From NCBI RefSeq assembly GCF_000715075.1, contig NC_134095.1, positions 43,440,806 to 43,504,805 on the forward strand: DNA of 64,000 nucleotides, in the 5' to 3' direction. Positions 21,201 to 34,700 of the stretch are shown here, piece after piece. The notes beneath the pieces were generated by a model, which saw nothing but the letters and a program-made list of their open reading frames with translations, made no database searches and was not told where the DNA came from. Origin of the DNA: Nicotiana tabacum. Lineage: Eukaryota; Streptophyta; Magnoliopsida; Solanales; Solanaceae. How positions within the stretch are numbered: the first letter of the stretch is position 1; every line of letters begins with the position of its first letter. Position numbers and translations under genes: made by a program.

Positions 21201-24200
21201 GCGACTAGGGAATGGAGGCCCTATGTCTAAAATCTCAGCTAGGGATTGGAGCCGTATGTTGGAAAAAGGTGACTAGGAAATGGATGCCCTATGTCTAAAA
21301 TCTCAACTAGGGATTGGAGCCATATGTTGGCAAAAAAAAAAAAGGAAATGGAGGCCCTATGTCTAAAATTCTCAACTAGGGATTGGAACCCTATGTTGGC
21401 AAAAGGAGACAAAGGAATAGAGGCCCTATGTCTAAAAATCTCAACTTGGGATTGGAGCCCTACGTTGGCAAAAGGCGACTAGGGAATGGAGGCCCTATGT
21501 CGAAAAATCTCAACTTGGGATTGGTGCCCTATGTTTGCAAAAGAAAACTAGGGAATGGAGGCCATATGTCGAAAAATCTCAACTAGGGATTGGAGCCCTA
21601 TGTTGGCGAAAGGCGAGTAGGGAATGGAAGCCCTATGTCTAAAATCTCAACTTGGGATTGGAGGCCATATGTCGAAAAATCTCAAGTAGGGATTGGAGCC
21701 CTATATTTGCAAATGGCGAGTAGAGAATGGAGGCCCTACATCTAAAATCTCAACTAGGGATTGGAGCCCTATGTTGGCAAAAGGCGACTAGGGAATGGAG
21801 GCCCTATGTCTAAAATCTCAACTAGGGATTGGAGCCCTATTTTGGCAAAAGGCGACTAGGTAATGGAGGCCCTATATCTAAAATGTCAACAAGGTATTGG
21901 AGCCCTATGTTAGCAAAAGATGACTAGGGAATAGAGGCCCTATGTCTAAAATCTCAACTTGGGATTGTAGTTGTATGTTGGCAAAAGGAGACTAGGGAAT
22001 AGATGCCCTGTAACTAAAATCTCAACTAGGGATTGGAGCCATATGTTGGTAAAAGGAGATTAGGGAATGGAGGCCCTATGTCTAAAATTCTCAACTAGGG
22101 ATTGGAGCCCTATGTTGGCAAAAGGTGACAAAGGAATAGAGGCCCTGTGTCTAAAAATCTCAACTAGGGATTGGAGCCCTATGTTGGCAAAAGGAGACTA
22201 GGGAATGGAGGCCATATGTCAAAAAATCTCAACTAGGGATTGGAGCCCTATGTTGGCAAAATGCAACAAGGGAATGGAAGCCATATGTCGAAAAATCTCA
22301 ACTAGGGATTGGAGACCTATGTTGGCAAAAGGCGACTAGGGAATGGAAGCCATATGTCGAAAAATCTCAACTAGGGATTGGATCCCTATGTTGGCAAAAG
22401 GCGACTAGGGAATGGAGACACTATGTCTAAAAATCTCAACTAGGGATTGGAGCCCAATGTTGGCTAAATGCGACTAGGGAATGGAGGCCCTATGTCTAAA
22501 ATCTCAGCTAGGGATTGGAGCCGTATGTTGGAAAAAGGCGACTAGGAAATGGATGCCCTATGTCTAAAATCTCAACTAGGGATTGGAGCCATATGTTGGC
22601 AAAAAAAGACTAGGTAATGGAGGCCCTATGTCTAAATTTCTCAACTAGGGATTGGAGCCCTATGTTGGCAAAAGGCGACAAAGGAATGGAGGCCCTATGT
22701 CTAAAAATCTCAACTTGGGATTGGAGCCCTATGTTGGCAAAAGGAGACTAGGGAATGGAGGCCATATGTCAAAAAATCTCAACTAGGGATTGGAGCCCTA
22801 TGTTGGCAAAATGCGACTAGGGAATGGAAGCCATATGTCGAAAAATCTCAACTAGGGATTGGAGACCTATGTTGGCAAAAGGCGACTAGGGAATGGAAGC
22901 CATATGTCGAAAAATCTCAACTAGGGATTGGAGCCCTATGTTGGCAAAAGGTGACTAGGGAATGGAGACACTATGTCTAAAAATCTCAACTAGGGATTGG
23001 AGCCCTATGTTGGCTAAAGGCGACTAGGGAATGGAGGCCCTATGTCTAAAATCTCAGCTAGGGATTGGAGCCGTATGTTGGAAAAAGGCGACTAGGAAAT
23101 GGATGCCCTATGTCTAAAATCTCAACTAGTGATTGGAGCCATATGTTGGCAAAAAAAGACTAGGGAATGGAGGCCCTATGTCTAAAATTCTCAACTAGGG
23201 ATTGGAACCCTATGTTGGCAAAAGGAGACAAAGGAATGGAGGCCCTATGTCTAAAAATCTCAACTTGGGATTGGAGCCCTACGTTGGCAAAAGGCGACTA
23301 GGGAATGGAGGCCCTATGTCGAAAAATCTTAACTAGGGATTGGTGCCCTATGTTTGCAAAAGAAAACTAGGTAATGGAGGCCATATGTCGAAAAATCTCA
23401 ACTAGGGATTGGAGCCCTATGTTGGCGAAAGGCGAGTAGGGAATGGAAGCCCTATGTCTAAAATCTCAACTTGGGATTGGAGGCCATATGTCGAAAAATC
23501 TCAAGTAGGGATTGGAGCCCTATATTTGCAAATGGCGAGTAGAGAATGGAGGCCCTACATCTAAAATCTCAACTAGGGATTGGAGCCCTATGTTGGCAAA
23601 AGGCGACTAGGGAATGGAGGCCCTATGTCTACAAATCTCAACTAGGGATTGGAGCCCTTTGTTGGCAAAGGGCGGCTAGGGAATGGAGGCCCTATGTCTA
23701 AAATCTCAACTAGGGATTGGAGCCCTATTTTGGCAAAAGGCGACTAGGGAATGGAGGCCCTATATCTAAAATGTCAACAAGGTATTGGGGCCCTATGTTA
23801 GCAAAAGATGACTAGGGAATAGAGGCCCTATGTCTAAAATCTCAACTTGGGATTGTAGTTGTATGTTGGCAAAAGGAGACTAGGGAATAGATGCCCTGTA
23901 ACTAAAATCTCAACTAGGGATTGGAGCCATATGTTGGTAAAAGGAGATTAGGGAATGGAGGCCCTATGTCTAAAATTCTCAACTAGGGATTGGAGCCCTA
24001 TGTTGGCAAAAGGCGACAAAGGAATAGAGGCCCTGTGTCTAAAAATCTCAACTAGGGATTGGAGACCTATGTTGGCAAAAGGAGACTAGGGAATGGAGGC
24101 TATATGTCAAAAAATCTCAATTAGGGATTGGAGCCCTATGTTGGCAAAATGCGACTAGGGAATGGAAGCCATATGTCGAAAAATCTCAACTAGGGATTGG

Positions 24201-26700
24201 AGACCTATGTTGGCAAAAGGCGACTAGGGAATGGAAGCCATATGTCGAAAAATCTCAACTAGGGATTGGAGCGCTATGTTGGCAAAAGGCGACTAGGGAA
24301 TGGAGACACTATGTCTAAAAATCTCAACTAGGGATTGGAGCCCAATGTTGGCTAAAGGCGACTAGGGAATGGAGGCCCTATGTCTAAAATCTCAGCTAGG
24401 GATTGGAGCCGTATGTTGGAAAAAGGCGACTAGGAAATGGATGCCCTATGTCTAAAATCTCAACTAGGGATTAGAGCCATATGTTGGCAAAAAAAGACTA
24501 GGTAATGGAGGCCCTATGTCTAAATTTCTAAACTAGGGATTGGAGACCTATGTTGGCAAAAGACGACAAATGAATGGAGGCCCTATGTCTAAAAATCTCA
24601 ACTTGGGATTGGAGCCCTATGTTGGCAAAAGGAGACTAGGGAATGGAGGCCATATATCAAAAAATCTCAACTAGGGATTGGAGCCCTATGTTGGCAAAAT
24701 GCGACTAGGGAATGGAAGCCATATGTCGAAAAATCTCAACTAGGGATTGGAGACCTATGTTGGCAAAAGGCGACTAGGGAATGGAAGCCATATGTCGAAA
24801 AATCTCAACTAGGGATTGGAGCCCTATGTTGGCAAAAGGCGACTAGGGAATGGAGACACTATGTCTAAAAATCTCAACTAGGGATTGGAGCCCTATGTTG
24901 GCTAAAGGCGACTAGGGAATGGAGGCCCTATGTCTAAAATCTCAGCTAGGGATTGGAGCCGTATGTTGGGAAAAGGCGACTAGGAAATGGATGCCCTATG
25001 TCTAAAATCTCAACTAGTGATTGGAGCCATATGTTGGCAAAAAAAGACTAGGGAATGGAGGCCCTATGTCTAAAATTCTCAACTAGGGATTGGAACCCTA
25101 TGTTGGCAAAAGGAGACAAAGGAATGGAGGCCCTATGTCTAAAAATCTCAACTTGGGATTGGAGCCCTACGTTGGCAAAAGGCGACTAGGGAATGGAGGC
25201 CCTATGTCGAAAAATCTCAACAAGGGATTGGTGCCCTATGTTGGCAAAAGAAAACTAGGGAATGGAGGCCATATGTCGAAAAATCTCAACTAGGGATTGG
25301 AGCCCTATGTTGGCAAAAGGCGAGTAGGAAAATGGAAGCCCTATGTCTAAAATCTCAACTTGGGATTGGAGGCCATATGTCGAAAAATCTCAAGTAGGGA
25401 TTGGAGCCCTATGTTTGCAAATGGCGTAGAGAATGGAGGCCCTACATCTAAAATCTCAACTAAGGATTGGAGCCCTATGTTGGCAAAAGGCGACTAGGGA
25501 ATGGAGGCCCTATGTCTACAAATCTCAACTAGGGATTGGAGCCCTTTGTTGGCAAAGGGCGGCTAGGGAATGGAGGCCCTATGTCTAAAATCTCAACTAG
25601 GGATTGGAGCCCTATTTTGGCAAAAGGCGACTAGGGAATGGAGGCCCTATGTCTAAAATGTCAACAAGGTATTGGAGCCCTATGTTAGCAAAAGATGACT
25701 AGGGAATAGAGGCCCTATGTCTAAAATCTCAACTTGGGATTGTAGTTGTATGTTGGCAAAAGGAGACTAGGGAATAGATGCCCTATAACTAAAATCTCAA
25801 CTAGGGATTGGAGCCATATGTTGGTAAAAGGAGATTAGGGAATGGAGGCCCTATGTCTAAAATTCTCAACTAGGGATTGGAGCCCTATGTTGGCAAAAGG
25901 CGACAAAGGAATGGAGGCCCTGTGTCTAAAAATCTCAACTAGGGATTGGATCCCTATGTTGGCAAAAGGAGACTAGGTAATGGAGGCCATATGTCAAGAA
26001 ATCTCAATTAGGGATTGGAGCCCTATGTTGGCAAAATGCGACTAGGGAATGGAAGTCATATGTCGAAAAATCTCAACTAGGGATTGGAGACCTATGTTGC
26101 CAAAAGGCGACTAGGGAATGGAAGCCATATGTCGAAAAATCTCAACTAGGGATTGGAGCCCTATGTTGGCAAAAGGCGACTAGGGAATGGAGACACTATG
26201 TCTAAAAATCTCAACTAGGGATTGGAGCCCAATGTTGGCTAAAGGTGACTAGGGAATGGAGGCCCTATGTCTAAATTCTCAGCTAGGGATTGGAGCCGTA
26301 TGTTGGAAAAAGGCGACTAGGAAATGGATGCCCTATGTCTAAAATCTCAACTAGGGATTGGAGCCATATGTTGGCAAAAAAAGACTAGGTAATGGAGGCC
26401 CTATGTCTAAATTTCTCAACTAGGGATTGGAGCCCTATGTTGGCAAAAGGCGACAAAGGAATGGAGGCCCTATGTCTAAAAATCTCAACTTGGGATTGAA
26501 GCCCTACGTTGGCAAAATGCGACTAGGAAATGGAGGCCCTATGTCGAAAAATCACAACTAGGGATTGGTGCCCTATGTTGGCAAAAGACAACTAGGGAAT
26601 GGAGGCCATATGTGGAAAAATCTCAACTAGAGATTGGAGCCCTATGTTGGCAAAAGGCGAGTAGGGAATGGAAGCCCTATGTCTAAAATCTCAACTTGGG
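15300..26700 (+). repeat. Satellite sub-block with ~1888-bp higher-order repeat
   Basis: The marker TGTAGTTGTATGTTGG (GTAG position) occurs at about 15345, 16683, 18570, 20217 (as GTAGTGG), 21967, 23855 and 25742. Intervals are 1338, 1887, 1647, 1750, 1888 and 1887 bp. The full period of about 1888 bp is 27.5 monomers, and the short intervals are deleted versions. Full copies contain a 35-bp half-monomer, which accounts for the half. A 12-A run at 21332-21343 marks one copy. Confidence 0.8.
16295..16329 (+). repeat. Half-monomer (A/B hybrid, 35 bp)
   Basis: CAACTTGGGATTGGAGGCCA begins like half A and ends like half B, and the next unit (CAAGTAGGG) starts after only 35 bp. Further copies lie at 18183, 21648, 23467 and 25356, each 35 bp long with the same CAAGTAGGG follower. 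Confidence 0.85.
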
Positions 26701-29700
26701 ATTGGAGCCCTACGTTGGCAAAAGGAGACTAGGGAATGGAGACCCTATGTCTAAAAATCTCAACTAGGGATTGGAGCCCTATGTTAGCAATAAGCGACTA
26801 GGGAATGGAGGCCCTATGTCTAAAATCACAACTAGGGATTGGAGCCCTATGTTAGCAAAAGATGACTAGGGAATAGAGGCCCTATGTCTAAAAATCTCAA
26901 TTAGGGACTGGAGCCCTATGTTGGCAAAAGGAAACTAGGGAATAGAGGCACTATGTCTTAAAATCTCAACTAGAGATTGGAGACCTATGTTGGCAAAAGG
27001 AGACAAGGGAATGGAGGCCCTATGTCTAAAATCTCAACTAGGAATTGGAGTCCTATGTTGGCAAAAGGCAACTAGGGAATGGAGACCCTATGTCGAAAAA
27101 TCACAACTAGGGATTGGAGCCCTATGTTGGCAAAAGGCGACTAGGGAATGGAGGCCCTATGTCGAAAAATCTCAACTAGGGATTGGAGCCATGTGTTGGC
27201 AAAAGGCGACTAGGGTATGGAGGCTTTATGTCTAAAATCTCAACTAGGGATTGGAGTCCTATGTTAGCAAAAGGTGACGAGGGAATGGAGGCCCTATGTC
27301 TAAAAATCTCAACTAGGGATTTGAGCCCTATGTTGGCAAAAAGCGACTAGGTAATGAGGGCCCTATGTCAAAAAATCTCAACTAGGGATTGGAGTCCTAT
27401 GTTGGCAAAAGGCGACTAGGGAATGGAGGCCCTATGTCTAAAATCTCAGCTAGGGATTGGAGTTGTATGTTGGCAAAAGGCGACGAGGGAATGGAGGCCC
27501 TATATCGAAAAGTCTCAACTAGGGATTGGAGTCCTATGTTGGCAAAAAGCGACTAGGGAATGGAGGCCCTATGTCTAAAATCTCAACTTGGGATTGTAGT
27601 TGTATGTTGGCAAAAGGCGACTAGGGATGGATGCCCTGTATCTAAAATCTCAACTAGGGATTGGAGCCATATGTTGGTAAAAGGCGACTAGGGAATGAAG
27701 GCTCTATGTCTAAAAATCTCAACTAGGGATTGGAGCCCTATGTTGGCAAAAGGCAACTAGGGAATGGAGGCTCTATGTATAAAAATCTCAACTAGGTATT
27801 GGAGCCCTATGTTGGCAAAAGGAGACTCGGGAATGGAGGCCATATGTCAAAAAATCTCAACTAGGGATTGGAACCCTATGTTGGCAAAATGCGACTAGGG
27901 AATGGAAGCCATATGTCGAAAAATCTCAACTAGGGATTGGAGCCCTATGTTGGCAAAAGGCGACTAGCGAATGAAGGCCCTATGTCTGAAATCTCAACTA
28001 GGGATTGGAGTCCTATGTTAGCAAAAGGTGACGAGGGAATGGAGGCCCTATATCGAAAAGTCTCAACTAGAGATTGGAGTCCTATGTTGGCAAAAAGCGA
28101 CTAGGGAATGGAGGCCCTATGTCTAAAATCTCAACTTGGGATTGTAGTTGTATGTTGGCAAAAGGCGACTAGGGATGGATGCCCTGTATCTAAAATCTCA
28201 ACTAGGGATTAGAGCCATATGTTGGTAAAAGGCGACTAGGGAATGAAGGCTCTATGTCTAAAAATCTCAACTAGGGATTGGAGCCCTATGTTGGCAAAAG
28301 GCAACTAGGGAATGGAGGCTCTATGTATAAAAATCTCAACTAGGTATTGGAGCCCTATGTTGGCAAAAGGCGACTAGGGGATGGAAGCCATATGTCGAAA
28401 AATGTCAACTAGGGATTGGAGACCTATGTTGGCAAAAGGCGACTAGGGAATGGAAGCCATATGTCGAAAAATCTCAACTAGGGATTGGAGTCCTATGTTG
28501 GCAAAAGACGACTAGGGAATGGAGACACTATGTCTAAAAATCTCAAATTGGGATTGGAGCCCTATGTTGGCAAAAGGCGACTAGGGAATGGATGCCCTAT
28601 GTCTAAAATATCAGCTAGGGATTGGAGCCATATGTTGGAAAAAACGACTAGGAAATGGATGCCCTATGTCTAAAATCTCAACTAGGGATTGGAGCCATAT
28701 GTTGGTATAAGGAGACTAGGGAATGGAGGCCCTATGTCTAAAATTCTCAACTAGGGATTGGAGCCCTATGTTGGCAAAAGGCGACAAAGGAATGGAGGCC
28801 CTATGTCGAAAAATCTCTACTATGGATTGGAGCCCTATGTTGGCAAAAGGCGACTAGGGAATGGAGGCCCTATGTCTAAAATCTCAAATTGGGATTGGAG
28901 TTCTATGTTGTCAAAAGGCGACTAGGGAATGGATGCCCTATGTCTAAAATATCAACTAGGGATTGGAGCCATATGTTGGTAAAAGGAGACTAGGGAATGG
29001 AGGCCCTATGTCTAAAATTCTCAACTAGGGATTGGATCCCTATGTTGGCAAAAGGAGACTCGGGTATGAAGGCCATATGTCAAAATCTCAACTAGGGATT
29101 GGAACCCTATGTTGGCAAAATGCGACTAGGGAATGGAAGCCATATGTCGAAAAATCTCAACTAGGGATTGGAGCCATGTGTTGGCAAAAGGCGACTAGGG
29201 TATGGAGGCTTTATGTCTAAAATCTCAACTAGGGATTGGAGCCCTATGTTGGCAAAAGGCGACTAGGGAATGGAGGCCCTATGTCTACAAATCTCAACTT
29301 GGGATTGGAGCCCTATGTTGGCAAAGGGCGGCTAGGGAATGGACGCCCTATGTCTAAAATCTCAACTAGGGATTGGAGCCCTATTTTGGCAAAAGGCGAC
29401 TAGGGAATGGAGGCCCTATGTCTAAAATGTCAATAAGGGATTGGAGCCCTATGTTAGCAAAAGATGACTAGGGAATAGATGCCCTATGTCTAAAAATCTC
29501 AACTAGGGAGTGGAGCCCTATGTTAGCAAAAGGAAACTAGGGAATATAGGAACTATGTCTTAAAATCTTAACTAGGGATTGGAGACCTATGTTGGCAAAA
29601 GGCGACAAGGGAATGGAGACCCTATGTCTAAAATCTCAACTAGGAATTGGAGTCCTATGTTGGCAAAAGGAAACTAGGGAATGGAGACCGTATGTCGAAA

Positions 29701-31700
29701 AATCTCAACTAGGGATTGGAGCCCTATGTTGGCAAAAGGCGACTAGGGAATGAAGGCCCTATGTCTAAAAATCTCAACTAGGGATTGGAGCCCTATGTTG
29801 GAGAAAGCGGACTAGATAATGGAAGCCCTTTGTCTAAAATCTCAACTAGGGATTGGAATCCTATATTAGCAAAAGGTGACGAGGAAATGGAGGCCCTATG
29901 TCTAAAAATCTCAACTAGGGATTTCAGCCCTATGTTGGCAAAAAGCGACTAGGTAATGGAGGCCCTATGTTGAAAAATCTCTACTATGGATTGGAGCCCT
30001 ATGTTGGCAAAAGGCGACTAGGGAATGGAGGCCCTATGTCTAAAATCTCAAATTGGGATTGGAGTTCTATGTTGTCAAAAGGCGACTAGGGAATGGATGC
30101 CCTATGTCTAAAATATCAACTAGGGATTGGATCCATATGTTGGTAAAAGGAGACTAGGGAATGGAGGCCCTATGTCTAAAATTCTCAACTAGGGATTGGA
30201 GCCCTATGATGGCAAAAGGAGACTCGGGAATGAAGGCCATATGTCAAAAAATCTCAACTAGGGATTGGAACCCTATGTTGGGAAAATGCGACTAGGGAAT
30301 GGAAGCCATATGTCGAAAAATATCAACTAGGGATAGGAGCCCTATGTTGGCAAAAGGCGACTAGGGAATGGAGGCCCTATGTCTAAAATCGCAACTAGGG
30401 ATTGGAGTCCTATGTTAGCAAAATGTGACGAGGGAATGGAGGCCCTATGTCTAAAAATCTCAACTAGGGATTTGAGCCCTATGTTGGCAAAAAGCGACTA
30501 GGTAATGGGGGCCCTATGTCGAAAAATCTCAACTAGGGATTGGAGTCCTATGTTGGCAAAAGGCGACTAGGGAATGGATGCCCTATGTCTAAAATATCAG
30601 CTAGGGATTGGAGCCGTATGTTGGAAAAAAACGACTAAGAAATGGATGCCCTATGTCTAAAATCTCAACTAGGGATTGGAGCCATATGTTGGCAAAAAAA
30701 GACTAGGGAATGGAGGCCCTATGTCTAAAATTCTCAACTAGGGATTGGAGCCCTATGTTGGCAAAAGGCGACAAAGGAATGCAGTCCCTATATCTAAAAA
30801 TCTCAACTTGGGATTGGAGCCCTACGTTGGCAAAAGGCGACTAGGGAATGGAGGCCCTATGTCGAAAAATCTCAACTAGGGATTGGTGCCCTATGTTTGC
30901 AAAAGACAACTAGGGAATTGAGGCCATATGTCTAAAAATCTCAACTAGGGATTGGAGCCCTATGTTGGCAAAAGGCGAGTAGGGAATGGAAGCCCTATGT
31001 CTAAAATCACAACTTGGGATTGGAGCCCTACGTTGGCAAAAGGAGACTAGGAAATGGAGGCCCTATGTCGAAAAATCTCAACTAGGGATTGGTGCCCTAT
31101 GTTGGCAAAAGACAACTAGGGAATGGAGGCCATATGTCGAAAAATCTCAACTAGGGATTGGAGCCCTATGTTGGCAAAAGGCGAGTAGTGAATGGAGGCC
31201 CTACATCTAAATTCTCAACTAGGGATTGGAGCCCTATGTTGGCAAAAGACGACTAGGGAATGGAGGCCCTATGTCTACAAATCTCAACTAGGGATTGGAG
31301 CCCTATATTGGCAAAGGGCGGCTAGGGAATGGAGGCCCTATGTCTAAAATCTCAACTAGGGATTGGAGCCCTATTTTAGCAAAAGGCGACTAGGGAATGG
31401 AGGCCCTATGTCTAAAATGTCAACAAGGGATTGGAGCCCTATGTTAGCAAAAGATGACTAGGGAATAGATGCCCTATGTCTAAAAATCTCAACTAGGGAG
31501 TGGAGCCCTATGTTGGCAAAAGAAAACTAGAGAATAGAGGAACTATGTCTTAAAATCTCAACTAGGGATTGGAGACCTATGTTGGCAAAAGGCGACAAGG
31601 GAATGGAGACCCTATGTCTAAAATCTCAACTAGGAATTGGAGACCTATGTTGGCAAAAGGCAACTAGGGAATGGAGACCCTATATCGAAAAATCTCAACT
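26700..31700 (+). repeat. Satellite sub-block, mixed variants with local duplications
   Basis: Monomers here mix the variant types of the neighbouring blocks. The marker GGGATGGATGCCCTGTATC occurs near 27623 and 28172, 549 bp (8 monomers) apart. The GGAGACTCGGGTATGAAGG variant first appears near 29050. A stretch starting near 30.7 kb is repeated 7201 bp later. No gene is seen. Confidence 0.7.
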
Positions 31701-34700
31701 AGGGATTGGAGCCCTATTTTGGCAAAAGGCGACTAAGGAATGAAGGCCCTATGTCTAAAAATCTCAACTAGGGATTTGAGCCCTATGTTGGAGAAAGCGG
31801 ACTAGATAATGGAGGCCCTTTGTCTAAAATCTCAACTAGGGATTGGAGTCCTATATTAGCAAATGGTGACGAGGAAATGGAGGCCCTATGTCTAAAAATC
31901 TCAACTAGGGATTTCAGCCCTATGTTGGCAAAAAGCGACTAGGTAATGGAGGCCCTATGTCGAAAAATCTCAACTATGGATTGGAGCCCTATGTTGGCAA
32001 AAGGCGACTAGGGAATGGAGGCCCTATGTCTAAAATCTCAAATTGGGATTGGAGTTCTATGTTGTCAAAAGGCGACTAGGGAATGGATGCCCTATGTCTA
32101 AAATATCAACTAGGGATTGGAGCCATATGTTGGTAAAAGGAGACTAGGGAATGGAGGCCCTATGTCTAAAATTCTCAACTAGGGATTGGATCCCTATGTT
32201 GGCAAAAGGAGACTCGGGTATGAAGGCCATATGTCAAAATCTCAACTAGGGATTGGAACCCTATGTTGGCAAAATGCGACTAGGGAATGGAAGCCATATG
32301 TCGAAAAATCTCAACTAGGGATTGGAGCCATGTGTTGGCAAAAGGCGACTAGGGTATGGAGGCTTTATGTCTAAAATCTCAACTAGGGATTGGAGTCCTA
32401 TGTTAGCAAAAGGTGACGAGGGAATGGAGGCCCTATGTCTAAAAATCTCAACTAGGGATTTGAGCCCTATGTTGGCAAAAAGCGACTAGGTAATGAGGGC
32501 CCTATGTCAAAAAATCTCAACTAGGGATTGGAGTCCTATGTTGGCAAAAGGCGACTAGGGAATGGAGGCCCTATGTCTAAAATCTCAGCTAGGGATTGGA
32601 GTTGTATGTTGGCAAAAGGCGACTAGGGAATGGATGCCCTGTGTCTAAAATCTCAACTAGGGATTGGAGCCATATGTTGGTAAAAGGAGATTAGGGAATG
32701 GAGGCCCTATGTCTAAAATTCTCAACTAGGGATTGGAGCCCTATGTTGGTAAAAGGCGACAAAGGAATGGAGGCCCTATGTCTAAAAATCTCAACTAGGG
32801 ATTGGAGCCCTATGTTGGAAAAAGGAGACTAGGGAATGGAGGCCATATGTCAAAAACTCTCAACTAGGGATTGGAGCCCTATGTTGGCAAAATGCGACTA
32901 GGGAATGGAATCCATATGTCGAAAAATCTCAACTAGGGATTGGAGCCCTATGTTTGCAAAAGCCGACTAGGGAATTGAGGCCCTATGTCTAAAATCTCAA
33001 CTAGGGATTGGAGCCCTATGTTGGAAAAATGAGACTAGGGAATGGAGGCCCTATGTCTAAAATCTCAACTAGGGATTGGAGTCCTATGTTAGCAAAAGGT
33101 GACGAGGGAATGGAGGCCCTATGTCTAAAAATTTCAACTAAGGATTTGATCCCTATGTTGGCAAAAAGCGACTAGGTAATGGAGGCCCTATGTCGAAAAA
33201 TCTCAACTAGGGATTGGAGCCCTATGTTAGCAAAAGGCGACTAGGAAATGGAGGCCGTATGTCTAAAATCTCAACTTGAGATTGGAGTTGTATGTTGGCA
33301 AAAGGCGACTAGGGAATGGATGCCCTATGCCTAAAATCTCAACTAGGGATTGGAGCCATATGTTGGTATAAGGAGACTAGGGAATGGATGCCCTATGTCT
33401 AAAATTCTCAACTAGGTATTGGAGCCCTATGTTGGCAAAAGGCGACAAAGGAATGGAGGCCCTATGTCTAAAAATCTCAACTAGAGATTAGAGCCATATG
33501 TTGGCAAAAGCATACTAGGGAATGGAGGCCATATGTCAAAAAATCTCAACTAGGGATTGGAGCCCTATGTTGGCAAAATGCGACTAGGGAATGGAAGCCA
33601 TATGTCGAAAATTCTCAACTAGGGATTGGAGCCCTATGTTGGCAAAAGGCGACTAGGGAATGGAGGCCCTATGTCTAAAATATCAGCTAGGGATTGGAGC
33701 CGTATGTTGGCAAAAGGTGACTAGGAAATGGATGCCCTATGTCTAAAATCTCAACTAGGGATTAGAGCCATATATTGGCAAAAAAAGACTAGGGAATGGA
33801 GGCCCTATGTCTAAAATTCTCAACTAGGGATTGGAGCCCTATGTTGGCAAAAGGCGACAAAGGAATGCAGTCCCTATATCTAAAAATCTCAACTTGGGAT
33901 TGGAGCCCTACGTTGGCAAAAGGCGACTAGGGAATGGAGGCCCTATGTCGAAAAATCTCAACTAGGGATTGGTGCCCTATGTTTGCAAAAGACAACTAGG
34001 GAATTGAGGCCATATGTCTAAAAATCTCAACTAGGGATTGGAGCCCTATGTTGGCAAAAGGCGAGTAGGGAATGGAAGCCCTATGTCTAAAATCACAACT
34101 TGGGATTGGAGCCCTACGTTGGCAAAAGGAGACTAGGAAATGGAGGCCCTATGTCGAAAAATCTCAACTAGGGATTGGTGCCCTATGTTGGCAAAAGGCG
34201 ACTAGGGAATGAAGGCCCTATGTCTAAAAATCTCAACTAGGGATTGGAGCCCTATGTTGGAGAAAGCGGACTAGATAATGGAGGCCCTTTGTCTAAAATC
34301 TCAACTAGGGATTGGAGTCCTATATTAGCAAATGGTGACGAGGAAATGGAGGCCCTATGTCTAAAAATCTCAACTAGGGATTTCAGCCCTATGTTGGCAA
34401 AAAGCGACTAGGTAATGGAGGCCCTGTGTCGAAAAATCTCAACTATGGATTGGAGCCCTATGTTGGCAAAAGGCGACTAGGGAATGGAGGCCCTATGTCT
34501 AAAATCTCAAATTGGGATTGGAGTTCTATGTTGTCAAAAGGCGACTAGGGAATGGATGCCCTATGTCTAAAATATCAACTAGGGATTGGAGCCATATGTT
34601 GGTAAAAGGAGACTAGGGAATGGAGGCCCTATGTCTAAAATTCTCAACTAGGGATTGGATCCCTATGTTGGCAAAAGGAGACTCGGGTATGAAGGCCATA

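Noticed and set aside
21332..21343. Run of 12 A's as a poly(A) tail of a retroposed copy
   Set aside because: It replaces the A7 of a common monomer variant in register, with satellite on both sides, so simple slippage is enough.
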